Positions 16,528-25,632 are shown, numbered from the stretch's first letter. The stretch: 64,000 bases of DNA from JAGNKE01 sp964583335 (GCA_964583335.1 CAZOVG010000001.1:248001-312000); one strand, 5' to 3'. Made by a program: numbers and translations. Notes: generated by a model from the sequence alone, not told the origin.

Positions 16528-17568
16528 ATGCTTTTCAGACCTCTGGGCCGGACAGGCCTGAACGTCAGCCTGATCTGTCTTGGGACCATGACATGGGGAC
16601 GGCAGAATACCGAGGCCGAGGGCCATGCGCAGATGGATTATGCGCTAGGCCGGGGGGTCAATTTCTTCGATACCGCCGAAATGTACGCCGTGCCGCCCAA
16701 CGCGGAGACTTACGGAAAAACCGAGGCGATCATCGGTACATGGTTTAAGAAAACCGGAAACCGCAGCAAGGTCATACTCGCCACCAAGGTTGCAGGACCC
16801 GGTCTGCCATGGGTGCGCGGGGGTAAGGCGGTCATCGACCGCAAGAACATCAAGGAGGCTGTCGAGGCCAGCCTCAAGCGGCTTCAGACCGATTATATCG
16901 ACCTTTATCAGCTTCACTGGACGAACCGGGGTTCCTATGCCTTCAACCAGCTCTGGGCTTATGCTCCGAAATTCAAGCCGGACGAGGTTAGGGAGAATTT
17001 TGTTGAGGTTCTTGAAACCCTTGGCGAGCTCGTCAAAGAGGGCAAGATCCGGCATGCCGGGCTTTCCAACGAAACGGCTTGGGGCACGATGAACTGGTTG
17101 CGGCTGTCCGAAGAGAGAGGCTTGCCGCGCATGGCCTCCATCCAGAACGAATACAGCCTGCTTTATCGCCTATTCGAGCCGGATATGCATGAGATCGCGA
17201 TGGCGGAGGATATCGGGCTGCTGGCGTGGTCGCCGCTCGCCACGGGGATGCTGAGCGGTAAATATCTGAACGGCAAGCGGCCCAAGGGTTCGCGCTGGAC
17301 GCTGCTTTCCAACGGATCGGCCCGGGATACGCTTCAGGCGAACGATGCGGTGCGGGCCTATATGGCCGTGGCCAAGAAACACCGGCTTGATGTCTGCCAG
17401 ATGGCGCTGGCCTTCGTTAATTCGCGGCCCTTCGTCACCTCCAACATCATCGGGGCGACCACGATGCAGCAACTCAAGACCAATATCGATTCCGTCGATC
17501 TGGTTTTATCGCCCGATGTGCTTGCAGATATTGACGAAGTCAGGCGGGACTTTCCGATTCCGTATTAG
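16528..17568 (+). CDS. Aldo/keto reductase (Tas-like)
   Basis: This is an NADPH-dependent oxidoreductase with an (alpha/beta)8 barrel. The 346-residue protein begins MLFRPLGRTGLNVSLICLGT and shows FFDTAEMY (catalytic Asp and Tyr), LATKVAGP (catalytic Lys) and LYQLHW (catalytic His). It has GLLAWSPLATGMLSGKY and IIGATTMQQL for cofactor binding. The insert NAETYGKTEAIIGTWF is typical of the Tas/YajO group. The start at 16528 was chosen because AAGGA lies 9 bases upstream and the family N-terminus begins there. The substrate cannot be told. It follows the secretion operon by only 10 bases but is likely unrelated to it. Confidence 0.9.
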   Translation: MLFRPLGRTGLNVSLICLGTMTWGRQNTEAEGHAQMDYALGRGVNFFDTAEMYAVPPNAETYGKTEAIIGTWFKKTGNRSKVILATKVAGPGLPWVRGGKAVIDRKNIKEAVEASLKRLQTDYIDLYQLHWTNRGSYAFNQLWAYAPKFKPDEVRENFVEVLETLGELVKEGKIRHAGLSNETAWGTMNWLRLSEERGLPRMASIQNEYSLLYRLFEPDMHEIAMAEDIGLLAWSPLATGMLSGKYLNGKRPKGSRWTLLSNGSARDTLQANDAVRAYMAVAKKHRLDVCQMALAFVNSRPFVTSNIIGATTMQQLKTNIDSVDLVLSPDVLADIDEVRRDFPIPY

Positions 17569-17626
17569 CGTTGTATACTCGATTCGTGAGTATTCTTGAT
17601 TCCGGCGGTTTCCCGTCGGTGGGTCC

Positions 17627-18391
17627 ATGAAAGTTTTTACGCAACGACGTACAGAGGAAGACGGCTTCCGCTCTGTCAAGCAGGCCTTGGTGGAGATTTT
17701 GCCTGTGGTTAAAGCCTGGGCCGGGGACGCGATCGAACATTCGCGGGTCACGGGCTCGTTCGCCAAGGGCACCAACGTGCCCGGCGGCACGGACGCCGAT
17801 CTGCTGATCTCGCTTGCCCATGATTACAATCACGCGCCCGTCACCATCTATAAGGGGCTTTTCGAGCATCTGCGCAAGAACGGATACCCCAACGTGCGGG
17901 CCAACCATATTACCATTCAGGTGCCGACCGGGGGGCTTCTGATTGATCTCATTCCCGCCCGCAAGGCGAATTCAAAAAGCGAGGATCACCGGGTTTTTAA
18001 CCGGAAAACGGGCGAATGGGTGATAACGAACCTGAATACGCATACGCAGGCGGTCGCGCTCTCCGGTCGCCTCAGCGAAATCCGCATCATGAAGCTCTGG
18101 CGCAGCGGGAAGGATCTGTTTTTCCCGTCGTTCGTTCTGGAGCTTGCCGTGATCGAAGCCCTCAAGGGCCATAAGAATATCAGCGAAACGCAGGATATCG
18201 AGGGGCATATCAAGGCGGTTCTGGTCTATCTGGCGACGGATTTCAAGAATGCGAGCCTGACCGATCCGGCCAACCCCTCAAACCTGATTTCCGAGGACAT
18301 GCTCAAGATCGAGCGGACTCTGGTGGCCAATGCGGCGCAGAAGTCACTGGCGGGCGGCTGGAGATCGTTTATGAGTTCGTTCGCGGCCTAA
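17627..18391 (+). CDS. OAS1/CD-NTase-superfamily nucleotidyltransferase
   Basis: The 254-residue protein has the polymerase-beta-like signature GSFAKGTNVPGGTDADLL at about 43-60, giving the G-S pair and two metal-binding Asp (56, 58). A third Asp is in LLIDLIPA (107). The C-terminal helical half with RIMKLWRSGKDLFFPSFVLE resembles the OAS1-C domain that accompanies oligoadenylate synthases and bacterial CD-NTases. Such enzymes make nucleotide second messengers or add nucleotides to RNA. No CBASS effector, HORMA/TRIP13 or Cap2/Cap3 gene is adjacent, so an antiphage role is not supported here. The upstream gene is a reductase and the downstream gene is convergent. Confidence 0.75.
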   Translation: MKVFTQRRTEEDGFRSVKQALVEILPVVKAWAGDAIEHSRVTGSFAKGTNVPGGTDADLLISLAHDYNHAPVTIYKGLFEHLRKNGYPNVRANHITIQVPTGGLLIDLIPARKANSKSEDHRVFNRKTGEWVITNLNTHTQAVALSGRLSEIRIMKLWRSGKDLFFPSFVLELAVIEALKGHKNISETQDIEGHIKAVLVYLATDFKNASLTDPANPSNLISEDMLKIERTLVANAAQKSLAGGWRSFMSSFAA

Positions 18392-18394
18392 ATC

Positions 18395-19357
18395 CTAGCG
18401 GCCAGGCGTGCCCCACGGGCTCGGCGTTTCCGGGGCGGGCTGTTTTCGGTCGATCCGGGCCTTCATTTCGGCGGCCAGCATATCGTGCAGATCGAGGTGT
18501 CTTTGATACCAGCCTTCCTTATCCGCGCCGAGGACGGCGTAACGGTCTTCCTTGCGCTGGAAGACGTTATAGGTCAGCTCGTGCGAGTTCAGGACATAAT
18601 CAACAAGGTTGGTCATGGTGCGGTAATGCTGGACCTCGTCGTCGCTCAGATTGGCGACCTGATCCGGGGTGAGGGCCTGCAGCGTCGCATAGACCTCCTT
18701 GGCCGCCGGGAGGGCGAGCGCGATTTTATTTTGGTTTATGCTGTCGTAGGTGATGCCCGTGACCTGCTCGGCATAGAGGTCATCTAAATCCCCGCTGTCG
18801 GCGATGCCTGAGAGTTGGTGGGCGATGCGCATGTTGTTCGCTTGCATGAGGCGGCCAAAGGCGGTGTCGGCGGGTGGCTGGTATTGCAGCTCCTGAACGG
18901 TCCTTAAAGATGTATTGCGGATAAGGCTCGCGAGCTCGCGCTTGTCGAGGCCCAGAATATGCGCGTTGTCGAGGTTGCGGCCCAACTCGCCGAAGGCGTA
19001 GTCGAGATAATCGAATTTGCGCGCGTAATCCGTTTGCTCGGATTTGAATTTCTCAAAGAAGCTGATCGCGGCGCGCTGTTGGTCTTCGCTGATATTCGTT
19101 TTCTTTTGCGGTTCGGCGGCCGCGCCCGACCACGCGCTGGCCACGGGGCTTTGGGGCTCTTCGGCTTCGGGGGGGAGTTCATCAGTTACCGCGAAAGGGT
19201 TCGAGGCCACGCCGCCCTTGAGGTGGATGGTCTGCGCCACGGGTTCGCGCTTTTCCTGCGGCTCGGGCGTGTCGAAGAGTTGGGTATAGCCGTAAAGGCC
19301 CGCGAGGGCCGATATGCCCACGCCCGCAATCCAGCCTTTTACGGAATTTGAACTCAT
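18395..19357 (-). CDS. Unknown membrane-anchored helical protein
   Basis: The 320-residue protein has a short N-terminal hydrophobic segment (WIAGVGISALAGLYGYTQLF, about 9-28), a Pro/Glu-rich linker to about residue 95, and then a long, almost entirely helical domain with no catalytic motif. It ends close to the stop of the nucleotidyltransferase (convergent, 3-base gap). The ATG at 19357 was preferred over one 60 bases upstream because it places the hydrophobic segment near the N-terminus. Function unknown. Confidence 0.7.
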   Translation of the reverse strand: MSSNSVKGWIAGVGISALAGLYGYTQLFDTPEPQEKREPVAQTIHLKGGVASNPFAVTDELPPEAEEPQSPVASAWSGAAAEPQKKTNISEDQQRAAISFFEKFKSEQTDYARKFDYLDYAFGELGRNLDNAHILGLDKRELASLIRNTSLRTVQELQYQPPADTAFGRLMQANNMRIAHQLSGIADSGDLDDLYAEQVTGITYDSINQNKIALALPAAKEVYATLQALTPDQVANLSDDEVQHYRTMTNLVDYVLNSHELTYNVFQRKEDRYAVLGADKEGWYQRHLDLHDMLAAEMKARIDRKQPAPETPSPWGTPGR

Positions 19358-19565
19358 TTTTTGCTTATTCCCGCCATTAATTCCCATAATTTTAACCTGA
19401 TCCGCCCAGCCGGTCAAATTCTTTGATTCTGCTCTATCTTGTTGTTATTAAACGTAATTTTTGTTGCGCCGCTGCCTTGGCGGATTTATTTGAAAATTCT
19501 AATTTTATTGCGCTTGATGCTTAATTCTTATAGTTTCTGCGGGAAATACGAGGTTTTATAAGAGC

Positions 19566-20126
19566 ATGAGTCTCTACGGAAAAAATCTAGTGGCCGCGCA
19601 GCAGCTTCTCGAAGGCGAGCCGATCGACACACAGACGATTAGCCTTAAGGATCTCGTCGAGATTCTGGGCGAGGTCAATGACGTACTCTCCGCCGAACGG
19701 ATGCCGGACGAGGCACGCGCGGCGACGGATCAGGCGACGCTGGACGCCGTGCGCAGGTTGGCCAGCGAAGCGCCGGAGGCCAAGCCGATGGCCCATGATC
19801 TTGTTTACTGCCTGATCGGCATGGATGGTGGGAGCAAAAAGACCGAGGCGTTCGAGACACTGTTCCCCCACCTGCCGCTGCGGGGAAAGGCCGAGGCGCT
19901 CAACGATCTTCTGGCGCAGATCAACGACGCCGTGATGTTCGGGGAGGCCGATAAGGCCGACGAGTTGACCGGGCTTCTGGCGAAATATGCGCGGAAAGAA
20001 GGCCACCCGCTTCAGGTTCACGATGTTCTGGGCACAGGGGCCGTGTTTTCGGCGGGGCGCGGCGAGATCGTGTTTCACCCCGGCGGCATCGGGCTGTCGC
20101 CGCCCGGATATGACGAGGTGGGTTAA
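19566..20126 (+). CDS. Unknown cytoplasmic helical protein
   Basis: The 186-residue protein has helical repeats (VEILGEVNDVL, AEALNDLLAQINDAV, KADELTGLLAKYARKEG) and a short C-terminal beta part rich in Gly/Pro. There is no signal peptide and no recognised domain. Its end overlaps the end of the convergent mltA gene by 4 bases. Base composition and codon use look like the neighbours, so it is probably native. Confidence 0.65.
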   Translation: MSLYGKNLVAAQQLLEGEPIDTQTISLKDLVEILGEVNDVLSAERMPDEARAATDQATLDAVRRLASEAPEAKPMAHDLVYCLIGMDGGSKKTEAFETLFPHLPLRGKAEALNDLLAQINDAVMFGEADKADELTGLLAKYARKEGHPLQVHDVLGTGAVFSAGRGEIVFHPGGIGLSPPGYDEVG

Positions 20127-21286
20127 TTCTTTTCCGTCTTTTTCGGCAGCAGTACCCAATATCTTCCCTTTGATTTCATCGGGCCGGCCATGCGCTCGGC
20201 CTCTTCGCCGTGACCCCAGAAGACATCGCCGCGAACGGCCCCCCGGATCGCGCCGCCCGTATCCTGCCCGACCATCAGGCGGCGGATCATCGATTTTTCT
20301 ACCGGGTGCTCGGCCTCCAGCCAGAAGGGCAGACCGTAGGGGAAGATCGAGCGGTCGATCGCAAGCGAGCGCAGCGGGGTAAGCGCCACGTTTTCGCCGC
20401 CCAGCGGGCCTTCGCCGCTGATTTCCGTAAAAAATACATATGATTTATTGACATTCATCACTTCGTCGGCCTGATCCGGGTTGGCGGCTAGCCAGTCGCG
20501 GATCGCCTGCATCGAGACGTCTTCCTTAGTCATCGCGCCGCGCGCGATGAGTTCGCGCCCGATGGCGGTGTAGGGGTGGCCGTTCTGCCCGGCGTAGCCG
20601 ATGCGGATTTCTGAGCCGTCCTCCAGCGTCACGATGCCGGAGCCCTGAATCTGGACATAGAACGCGTCCACCGCGTCATCGACCCAGACCAAAACCTTGT
20701 CGTTATGGGGCCATTCGCCCGCGACGATCTGCGCCCGCGTTTCGTAGGGCACGAGGTCGCCGCCCTTGACGCGACCCGCGATGCGCTGGCCCTTCAGCTC
20801 CTCCCGGAACTTGCCGAGATCGACCATCACGAGATCGTCCGGGCGTGCGTAAAGGGGGATGTTGTATCGGTCATTGCGGGTGCGGGAGCCGTTCAGCTGC
20901 GCCTCATAATAGCCCGTGAACAAGCCCTCGGCGGATTCATCAAGCAGGACCGCGTAGGGTGTGAAGTTTTTCTCGAAGTATGTCTTAAGGTTTGCAGCGG
21001 TTTTGTCCTTCAGGTTTACAAACGCTTGGCAGGAAGGCTGCCAGTCGGCGAAGGTTCCGGCCTGCGGCAGCGGGCCGAGCGGCTTTTCGGGGGCGGCTCT
21101 GAGCATCCGGGCGCAGGTGCGCTCGAATGCGGGAACGAGCGTTTGCAGGTCGTCCCGCCCCCAGCCGGGGAGATCGGAAAACGAGGCCGGGACAAGCTGC
21201 ATGATCTTTTCCTTTTCCACCGACTGTTCTTCTTCGCCGCATCCGGCGAGAACCAACATCAGAACGAGACATAAAAACCTTCGCAT
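20123..21286 (-). CDS. mltA: Membrane-bound lytic murein transglycosylase A (MltA)
   Basis: MltA cleaves peptidoglycan glycan strands with formation of 1,6-anhydro ends. The 387-residue protein begins with a lipoprotein signal peptide (CLVLMLVLAGC, lipobox LAGC, Cys 16). It contains FTGYYEAQLNGSRT, YAGQNGHPYTAIGRELI and the 3D domain with MVGQDTGGAIRGAVRGDVFWG, where the conserved catalytic Asp lies. This is a common neighbour of the tim44 and smr genes in alphaproteobacteria. It would act at the outer membrane in cell-wall turnover. Confidence 0.93.
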   Translation of the reverse strand: MRRFLCLVLMLVLAGCGEEEQSVEKEKIMQLVPASFSDLPGWGRDDLQTLVPAFERTCARMLRAAPEKPLGPLPQAGTFADWQPSCQAFVNLKDKTAANLKTYFEKNFTPYAVLLDESAEGLFTGYYEAQLNGSRTRNDRYNIPLYARPDDLVMVDLGKFREELKGQRIAGRVKGGDLVPYETRAQIVAGEWPHNDKVLVWVDDAVDAFYVQIQGSGIVTLEDGSEIRIGYAGQNGHPYTAIGRELIARGAMTKEDVSMQAIRDWLAANPDQADEVMNVNKSYVFFTEISGEGPLGGENVALTPLRSLAIDRSIFPYGLPFWLEAEHPVEKSMIRRLMVGQDTGGAIRGAVRGDVFWGHGEEAERMAGPMKSKGRYWVLLPKKTEKN

Positions 21287-21349
21287 GGTTCAGGTTTACC
21301 ATGCGGGCGGGCGGGTCAAAAGGCCGGGACCGGAAAAATTATCCGAAGC

Positions 21350-22087
21350 TCAGTGAATGACAGAGGAGGAGTTAGGGACCGTCTCGCTGTCCTGCTGCAC
21401 GTCCACAAGGGTTTCCGTGACCAGCCAGCGCGGGTCGCGGGAGCGTGTTTCACGTGAAAACGTCCAGAGGTCGCGCATCTGGGTCACGCGCTCGGGGTGG
21501 CCTTCGGTGATGTCGCCCTTGGCGTTGCGGGTGTAGGTGACTTCCTCCGCGATGAAGCGGACGGTGATTTTCGCAACGCGGCCTTCTACACCGGCGGCAG
21601 TGATTTCCACGCGCTTGATGGCGTTGATTTCGGTATGAAGGGTTTCCCCGGCCAAGACTCTGGCGGTGATCGCCCCGTCGAACGCATCAAACACCACAGG
21701 CGCCAGAAGGTCGCGCAGCGTGTCGCGATCGCCATCGGCGAAGGATTCCACGATGAAAACGAAGGCGTCCTGGGCGCCCTGAATAAAGCGATCAATATCA
21801 AATGACTGGTCAGCGCCCGCGATTTCGAGGAGGCCCATTTCGACAGTCTTGTCTATTATGAATACGTTGCCTTTGGGGTTGGCAGCCAACTCAGAAATTC
21901 GGTCTTCCGATCCGGTCTGACCACTCCGCGAGGCACCGGGGCCCTCAAGGGCACGGGCGGCGGGATCAGGCTTCAGGTAGGGCGCCGCTCGGTCGCCCTC
22001 ATCCCCGTTCCGGGTGCCCAGAATACTGCGGAGCCAGAAGATCAATCCGGCGGTTACGAGGGCGTAAACGATCAAATCGGGAGGCAA
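21350..22087 (-). CDS. Tim44/TimA-domain membrane protein
   Basis: The 245-residue protein has an N-terminal membrane span (LIVYALVTAGLIFWL), a variable charged linker (25-75) and a C-terminal Tim44-like alpha/beta domain. That domain has FLREGAQ-type helices (DRFIQGAQDAFVFIVESFADGD) and the strands VEITAAGVEGRVAKITVRF and WTFSRETRSRDPRWLV. It is the bacterial counterpart of mitochondrial Tim44 and a usual neighbour of secB, fxsA and mltA in alphaproteobacteria. A parS-like site lies inside the gene. The divergent region to fxsA is about 140 bases. Confidence 0.88.
   Translation of the reverse strand: MPPDLIVYALVTAGLIFWLRSILGTRNGDEGDRAAPYLKPDPAARALEGPGASRSGQTGSEDRISELAANPKGNVFIIDKTVEMGLLEIAGADQSFDIDRFIQGAQDAFVFIVESFADGDRDTLRDLLAPVVFDAFDGAITARVLAGETLHTEINAIKRVEITAAGVEGRVAKITVRFIAEEVTYTRNAKGDITEGHPERVTQMRDLWTFSRETRSRDPRWLVTETLVDVQQDSETVPNSSSVIH
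21446..21461. promoter_or_regulatory. parS-like ParB-binding site
   Basis: TGTTTCACGTGAAAAC matches the parS consensus TGTTTCACGTGAAACA at 14 of 16 positions, with an intact central TTTCACGTGAAA. It lies within the Tim44-domain gene. Confidence 0.75.
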
Positions 22088-22228
22088 CGGTCTATCCTGC
22101 TCTTTTGTTTGGCTGCGTTCTGCGGATAAGTTAGCGTTTACAGGATCATTTTACCACTGTTTTTCTTTCGTTTCCGTGCGAATAGGGGCATACTGCGCCC
22201 ACTTTTTGGCATGTCAGGAGAGCCGTCT

Positions 22229-22717
22229 ATGCCGTTTTTGTTTTTCTTTATTGTCTTTCCCCTGCTGGAGCTGACCGCGTTCGTGTTCGCGGCGCGGGCT
22301 ATCGGGCTCGGCGCCACACTGCTGGTGTGCGTGCTTAACGCCTTTGCGGGCATCGCTCTCATCCGGCATCAGAGCTGGCAGGCGCTTAGGCCTGTTGGGG
22401 CGGACATGAGACGGGGCGCATTGCCGCCCGCCGAGGTTTTCGACCGGCTGTGCCTGATTACTGCGGGCGTACTTTTTCTGATCCCCGGGCTTATTAGCGA
22501 CTTTATAGCGCTTATGCTGCTGATCCCCGCCGTGCGGCGCGGTTTGCGCGACCGTCTTGAGCGGTCGGCGCGTTTCGAGGGCGCCTATTACACCTCCGAG
22601 CAGGGATCGTGGCGCGGCCCCTCCGCCGCCAACGATTCCTCCGTGATCGAGGGGGAGTATGAGCGGTTGGACGAGGATGGAAAAAACAGCAGGGGCTCCG
22701 GGCCTAAATTGCGCTGA
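22229..22717 (+). CDS. fxsA: FxsA family membrane protein
   Basis: FxsA-type proteins are small inner-membrane proteins, named for suppression of F exclusion of phage T7 in E. coli. The 162-residue product has spans at FLFFFIVFPLLELTAFVFAA, LGATLLVCVLNAFAGIAL, LCLITAGVLFLIPGLISDF and LMLLIPAVRRGL, followed by a hydrophilic tail. The ATG at 22229 was chosen over 22211 because AGGAG is 8 bases upstream and the family begins with this hydrophobic segment. It is divergent from the Tim44 gene and upstream of secB. Confidence 0.9.
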   Translation: MPFLFFFIVFPLLELTAFVFAARAIGLGATLLVCVLNAFAGIALIRHQSWQALRPVGADMRRGALPPAEVFDRLCLITAGVLFLIPGLISDFIALMLLIPAVRRGLRDRLERSARFEGAYYTSEQGSWRGPSAANDSSVIEGEYERLDEDGKNSRGSGPKLR

Positions 22718-22807
22718 ACACTTGAGAATTCAAGAAGTTTCGTGGTAAGCAGAGGGCAGCCTTCGGGCGTGGACCAACTTTAATTTTGAGGAATGAAGGA
22801 CAGCACA

Positions 22808-23341
22808 ATGAGCGAGACAAACGGGTCGCAAGGGCCGAAAAAGAACGAAGAAGACGAGTCGAAAATCGGCGTGCGCAACATTCCTGTCACGATCCATGCG
22901 CAGTATGTCAAAGACATCTCATTTGAGAATCCCGGCGCTCCGCAATCGTTGCGCGGCGACCAGCCGATGCCGGAGCTTGAGATCAATATCAGCATGGATG
23001 CGCGGCGCCTGCAGAACCCCAAGATCGAGAATTATTACGAGGTCGCCCTGAGCGCGCAGGTCAATGCGCGGCGCGGAAAAGACACGATCTTTATTGCCGA
23101 GGTGGTTTACGGCTCCACGGTTTCGATCGGCGGCGAGGTGCCGCACGAGCAGCACCACCCGATCCTTCTGATCGAGGTGCCGAGGCTGGCGTTCCCGTTC
23201 GTCCGGCAAATCCTTGCGAGCCTGACGCAGCAGGGCGGCTTCCCGCCGGTGCTGCTGTCGCCCGTCGATTTCCAGGCGCTTTATATCCAGCGGTTCAAGG
23301 ACCGGATCGAGGGCGCGAGCGGCTCGGAAGAGGCGGCATGA
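22808..23341 (+). CDS. secB: Protein-export chaperone SecB
   Basis: SecB is the cytoplasmic homotetrameric chaperone that keeps precursors unfolded and hands them to SecA. The 177-residue protein shows the family core NIPVTIHAQYVKDISFENPG, the ALSAQVNARRG strand and the C-terminal RQILASLTQQGGFPPVLLSPVDF motif. The ATG at 22808 fits the AAGGAC site. It overlaps the next gene by 4 bases (ATGA), starting the secB-ppsR-maf-aroE-coaE string. Confidence 0.95.
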   Translation: MSETNGSQGPKKNEEDESKIGVRNIPVTIHAQYVKDISFENPGAPQSLRGDQPMPELEINISMDARRLQNPKIENYYEVALSAQVNARRGKDTIFIAEVVYGSTVSIGGEVPHEQHHPILLIEVPRLAFPFVRQILASLTQQGGFPPVLLSPVDFQALYIQRFKDRIEGASGSEEAA

Positions 23342-24207
23342 CCAAGAAACGGCGCAAGTTCAACCTGCATCTCGTTTCCGACGCCACGGGCACCACGCTG
23401 CTCGGGCTTTCGAGGGCGTGCCTTGCGCAGTTCGAGGATATCGAGCCGAACCAGAAATTCTGGCCGCTGGTGCGGACCGAGAAACAGCTTGAAAAGGTTA
23501 TCCAGCGCATCGAGGAAGCCCCCGGCCCGGTTATCTTTACGTTTGTTAACGAGAAGATGCGGCGGCGCGTGATCGATTGCTGCGAGCATCTGGGCGTGCC
23601 GTGCATTCCGGTTCTTGACCCGATCTTTCACGGGCTCTCGACGTATCTGGGCCGTTCGCCCAAGGGCGTTCCGGGGCTGCAGCACACGATGGATGACGCC
23701 TATTTCAAGCGGGTGGCGGCGATCGACTTCGCCATGCGTTTCGATGACGGGCGGAGCCTGAACGGGCTCAAGAAGGCGGACGTGATTCTGGTCGGGGTTT
23801 CGAGGACCTCCAAGACGCCGACCAGTGTGTTTTTGGCGCGGCGCGGGATCAAGGCCGCCAACATTCCGCTGGTACCGGGGGTCGATACGCCCGAGGAGCA
23901 TTTCATGCTTGAAGCGCCGCTTTACGTGGGGTTGACGGCCTCGCCGGAGCGGCTGATGCATATCCGTAAATCGAGGCTTAAATCCGATAAGGCCGATCAG
24001 AAAATCCTGCATCAAAACGAATATCTGGACGAGGAGAAGATCGAAGATGAAATCCGCAAGGCCCGGCGGCTGTTTAATAAATATGGCTGGCCGGTCATCG
24101 ACGTGACGAAAAAATCCATTGAGGAAACGTCGGCGGAAATCATGAGTCTTTTGCAGGCCAAGAGGGAGCGGGAAAGTGGCGACACCTCCAGCACCTTTGA
24201 AAAATGA
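23338..24207 (+). CDS. ppsR: Pyruvate,phosphate dikinase / PEP synthase regulatory protein (DUF299)
   Basis: This is a bifunctional serine/threonine kinase and pyrophosphorylase that switches PPDK or PEP synthase off and on. The 289-residue protein begins LHLVSDATGTTLLGLSRACL and has the P-loop-like VGVSRTSKTPTSVFLARRGI, then AANIPLVPG and TSAEI near the end, all family hallmarks. Rickettsia RP001 next to oriC is this family, so the gene marks the alphaproteobacterial origin-region block. It starts inside the secB stop and overlaps maf by 32 bases. Confidence 0.93.
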   Translation: MTKKRRKFNLHLVSDATGTTLLGLSRACLAQFEDIEPNQKFWPLVRTEKQLEKVIQRIEEAPGPVIFTFVNEKMRRRVIDCCEHLGVPCIPVLDPIFHGLSTYLGRSPKGVPGLQHTMDDAYFKRVAAIDFAMRFDDGRSLNGLKKADVILVGVSRTSKTPTSVFLARRGIKAANIPLVPGVDTPEEHFMLEAPLYVGLTASPERLMHIRKSRLKSDKADQKILHQNEYLDEEKIEDEIRKARRLFNKYGWPVIDVTKKSIEETSAEIMSLLQAKRERESGDTSSTFEK

Positions 24208-24802
24208 GGCTTCAGGCCGATTGATTCTGGCATCCGGCAGCGCGGCGCGGCAGGCGATGCTGCGGCAGGCGGGATTAGCGTTCGAGGTTACTCCCGCAAG
24301 CATCAACGAATATGCGGTCATGGATCAGAACGCCGCGCTCGGCCCGGCGGACAAATCTCTTTTGCTGGCGCGGGAGAAGGCGCTGGCTGTTTCACGTGAA
24401 AACACGGACGCGCTGGTGATCGGTTCGGATCAGATTTTATGTGTGGGCGAGCGGATCATCAACAAGGCCAAAACCCGCGCGGACGCGATCGAGAAATTAC
24501 GGAGCTTGCGCGGGAAAACGCACAGGCTGATCTCCGGCGTTGCCGTGGCGCGGGGCGGCGCTGTTTTGTGGGAACATGCGGATCAGGCGGACCTGACCAT
24601 GCGAAACTTCGAAGAGGCGTTTCTTGAGGCCTACGCCGAGCAGGCGGGCAGCGCCCTGACGGCGTGCGTGGGCGCGTACCAAATCGAAGGGGCCGGGGTG
24701 TGGCTGTTTACCCGGATCGAGGGCGATTTTTTCACGATCATGGGGCTGCCCCTGCCCGCGCTTCTGGGCTATCTTTATGAACAGCACGGGATAGGGCCAT
24801 GA
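24176..24802 (+). CDS. maf: Maf-like nucleoside triphosphate pyrophosphatase
   Basis: Maf proteins hydrolyse non-canonical or specific NTPs to NMPs. The 208-residue protein has LILASGSAARQAMLRQAGL, VIGSDQILCVGERIINKAK (conserved SDQ) and GAYQIEGAG followed by FFTIMGLPL. The GTG at 24176 has an AGGGAG site and lies inside the end of ppsR. A parS-like site is embedded at 24388-24403. Confidence 0.92.
   Translation: MATPPAPLKNEASGRLILASGSAARQAMLRQAGLAFEVTPASINEYAVMDQNAALGPADKSLLLAREKALAVSRENTDALVIGSDQILCVGERIINKAKTRADAIEKLRSLRGKTHRLISGVAVARGGAVLWEHADQADLTMRNFEEAFLEAYAEQAGSALTACVGAYQIEGAGVWLFTRIEGDFFTIMGLPLPALLGYLYEQHGIGP
24388..24403. promoter_or_regulatory. parS-like ParB-binding site
   Basis: TGTTTCACGTGAAAAC, the same 14-of-16 variant as at 21446, here inside maf. 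Confidence 0.75.
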
Positions 24803-25632
24803 GCTTTACAAAAACCGGGCTGGTCGGGCATCCGGTCAGTCACAGCAAATCGCCGGTCATACACGGGTACTGGATCAAGCAATACGGGCTGAACGGTTCC
24901 TACGCGCTTGTTGATCTGTCGTGCGAGGGGCTGGCGGCTGGTATACAGAGTCTCAAGGATTCCGGATTTAAGGGCTTCAACGTCACGGTGCCGCACAAGG
25001 TGGATGTCATGGCGCTGTGCGATCATGTGGACGATCTGGCGCGGATCGTGGGCGCGGTGAATACTGTCACGATCAAGGACGGGGCGTTGCACGGCACCAA
25101 TACCGACGTGTTCGGGTTTATCGAGAACCTCAAGGCGCACGCGCCGGATTTCGATTTCACAGCAGGCCCGGCGGTGGTTCTGGGCGCGGGCGGCGCGGCG
25201 CGGGCGGTGGTGCAGGGATTATTGCAGGAGGGCGTTCCCGAGATCTGGCTGAGCAACCGGACGCCGGAGAAGGCCGATGCGCTGATCGCCAGCGCAAGCC
25301 GGAAGGACAGGATCAAGCGGTTGGGGTGGAACAGTGCGGAGAGCGCCGAAGCGCTCTCTCAGGCTAATCTTGTGGTGAACACGACTTCGTTGGGCATGAC
25401 GGGCAAGCCCGCGCTCACGCTTTCGCTTGAGGGATTATCGCCGAAGGCGCTGGTGCATGACATCGTTTACGCGCCGCTGCTGACTCCGCTGTTGCTGGAG
25501 GCACAGGCGCGGGGGAACAGAACGGTGACCGGGATCGGGATGCTTTTGCATCAGGCGCGGCCCGGTTTCGCGCTGTGGCATGGCGTCATGCCCGAGGTGA
25601 CGGACGAGCTTACAAGGATGGTGGGCGGATGA
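24799..25632 (+). CDS. aroE: Shikimate dehydrogenase
   Basis: It reduces 3-dehydroshikimate with NADPH in the chorismate pathway. The 277-residue protein has the substrate motif GHPVSHSKSPVIH, FKGFNVTVPHKVDV (catalytic Lys), the nucleotide-binding GAGGAARAVVQGL, NTTSLGM and a late GIGMLLHQA. It overlaps maf and coaE by 4 bases each. Confidence 0.95.
   Translation: MSFTKTGLVGHPVSHSKSPVIHGYWIKQYGLNGSYALVDLSCEGLAAGIQSLKDSGFKGFNVTVPHKVDVMALCDHVDDLARIVGAVNTVTIKDGALHGTNTDVFGFIENLKAHAPDFDFTAGPAVVLGAGGAARAVVQGLLQEGVPEIWLSNRTPEKADALIASASRKDRIKRLGWNSAESAEALSQANLVVNTTSLGMTGKPALTLSLEGLSPKALVHDIVYAPLLTPLLLEAQARGNRTVTGIGMLLHQARPGFALWHGVMPEVTDELTRMVGG

Noticed and set aside
17627..19357. CBASS operon (CD-NTase plus membrane effector)
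   Set aside because: The neighbouring membrane-anchored gene is convergent, not co-transcribed, and lacks a recognised effector domain.
22720..22790. CTTGAGAATTCAAG palindrome before secB as terminator
   Set aside because: Short stem without a T-run; no support for termination.
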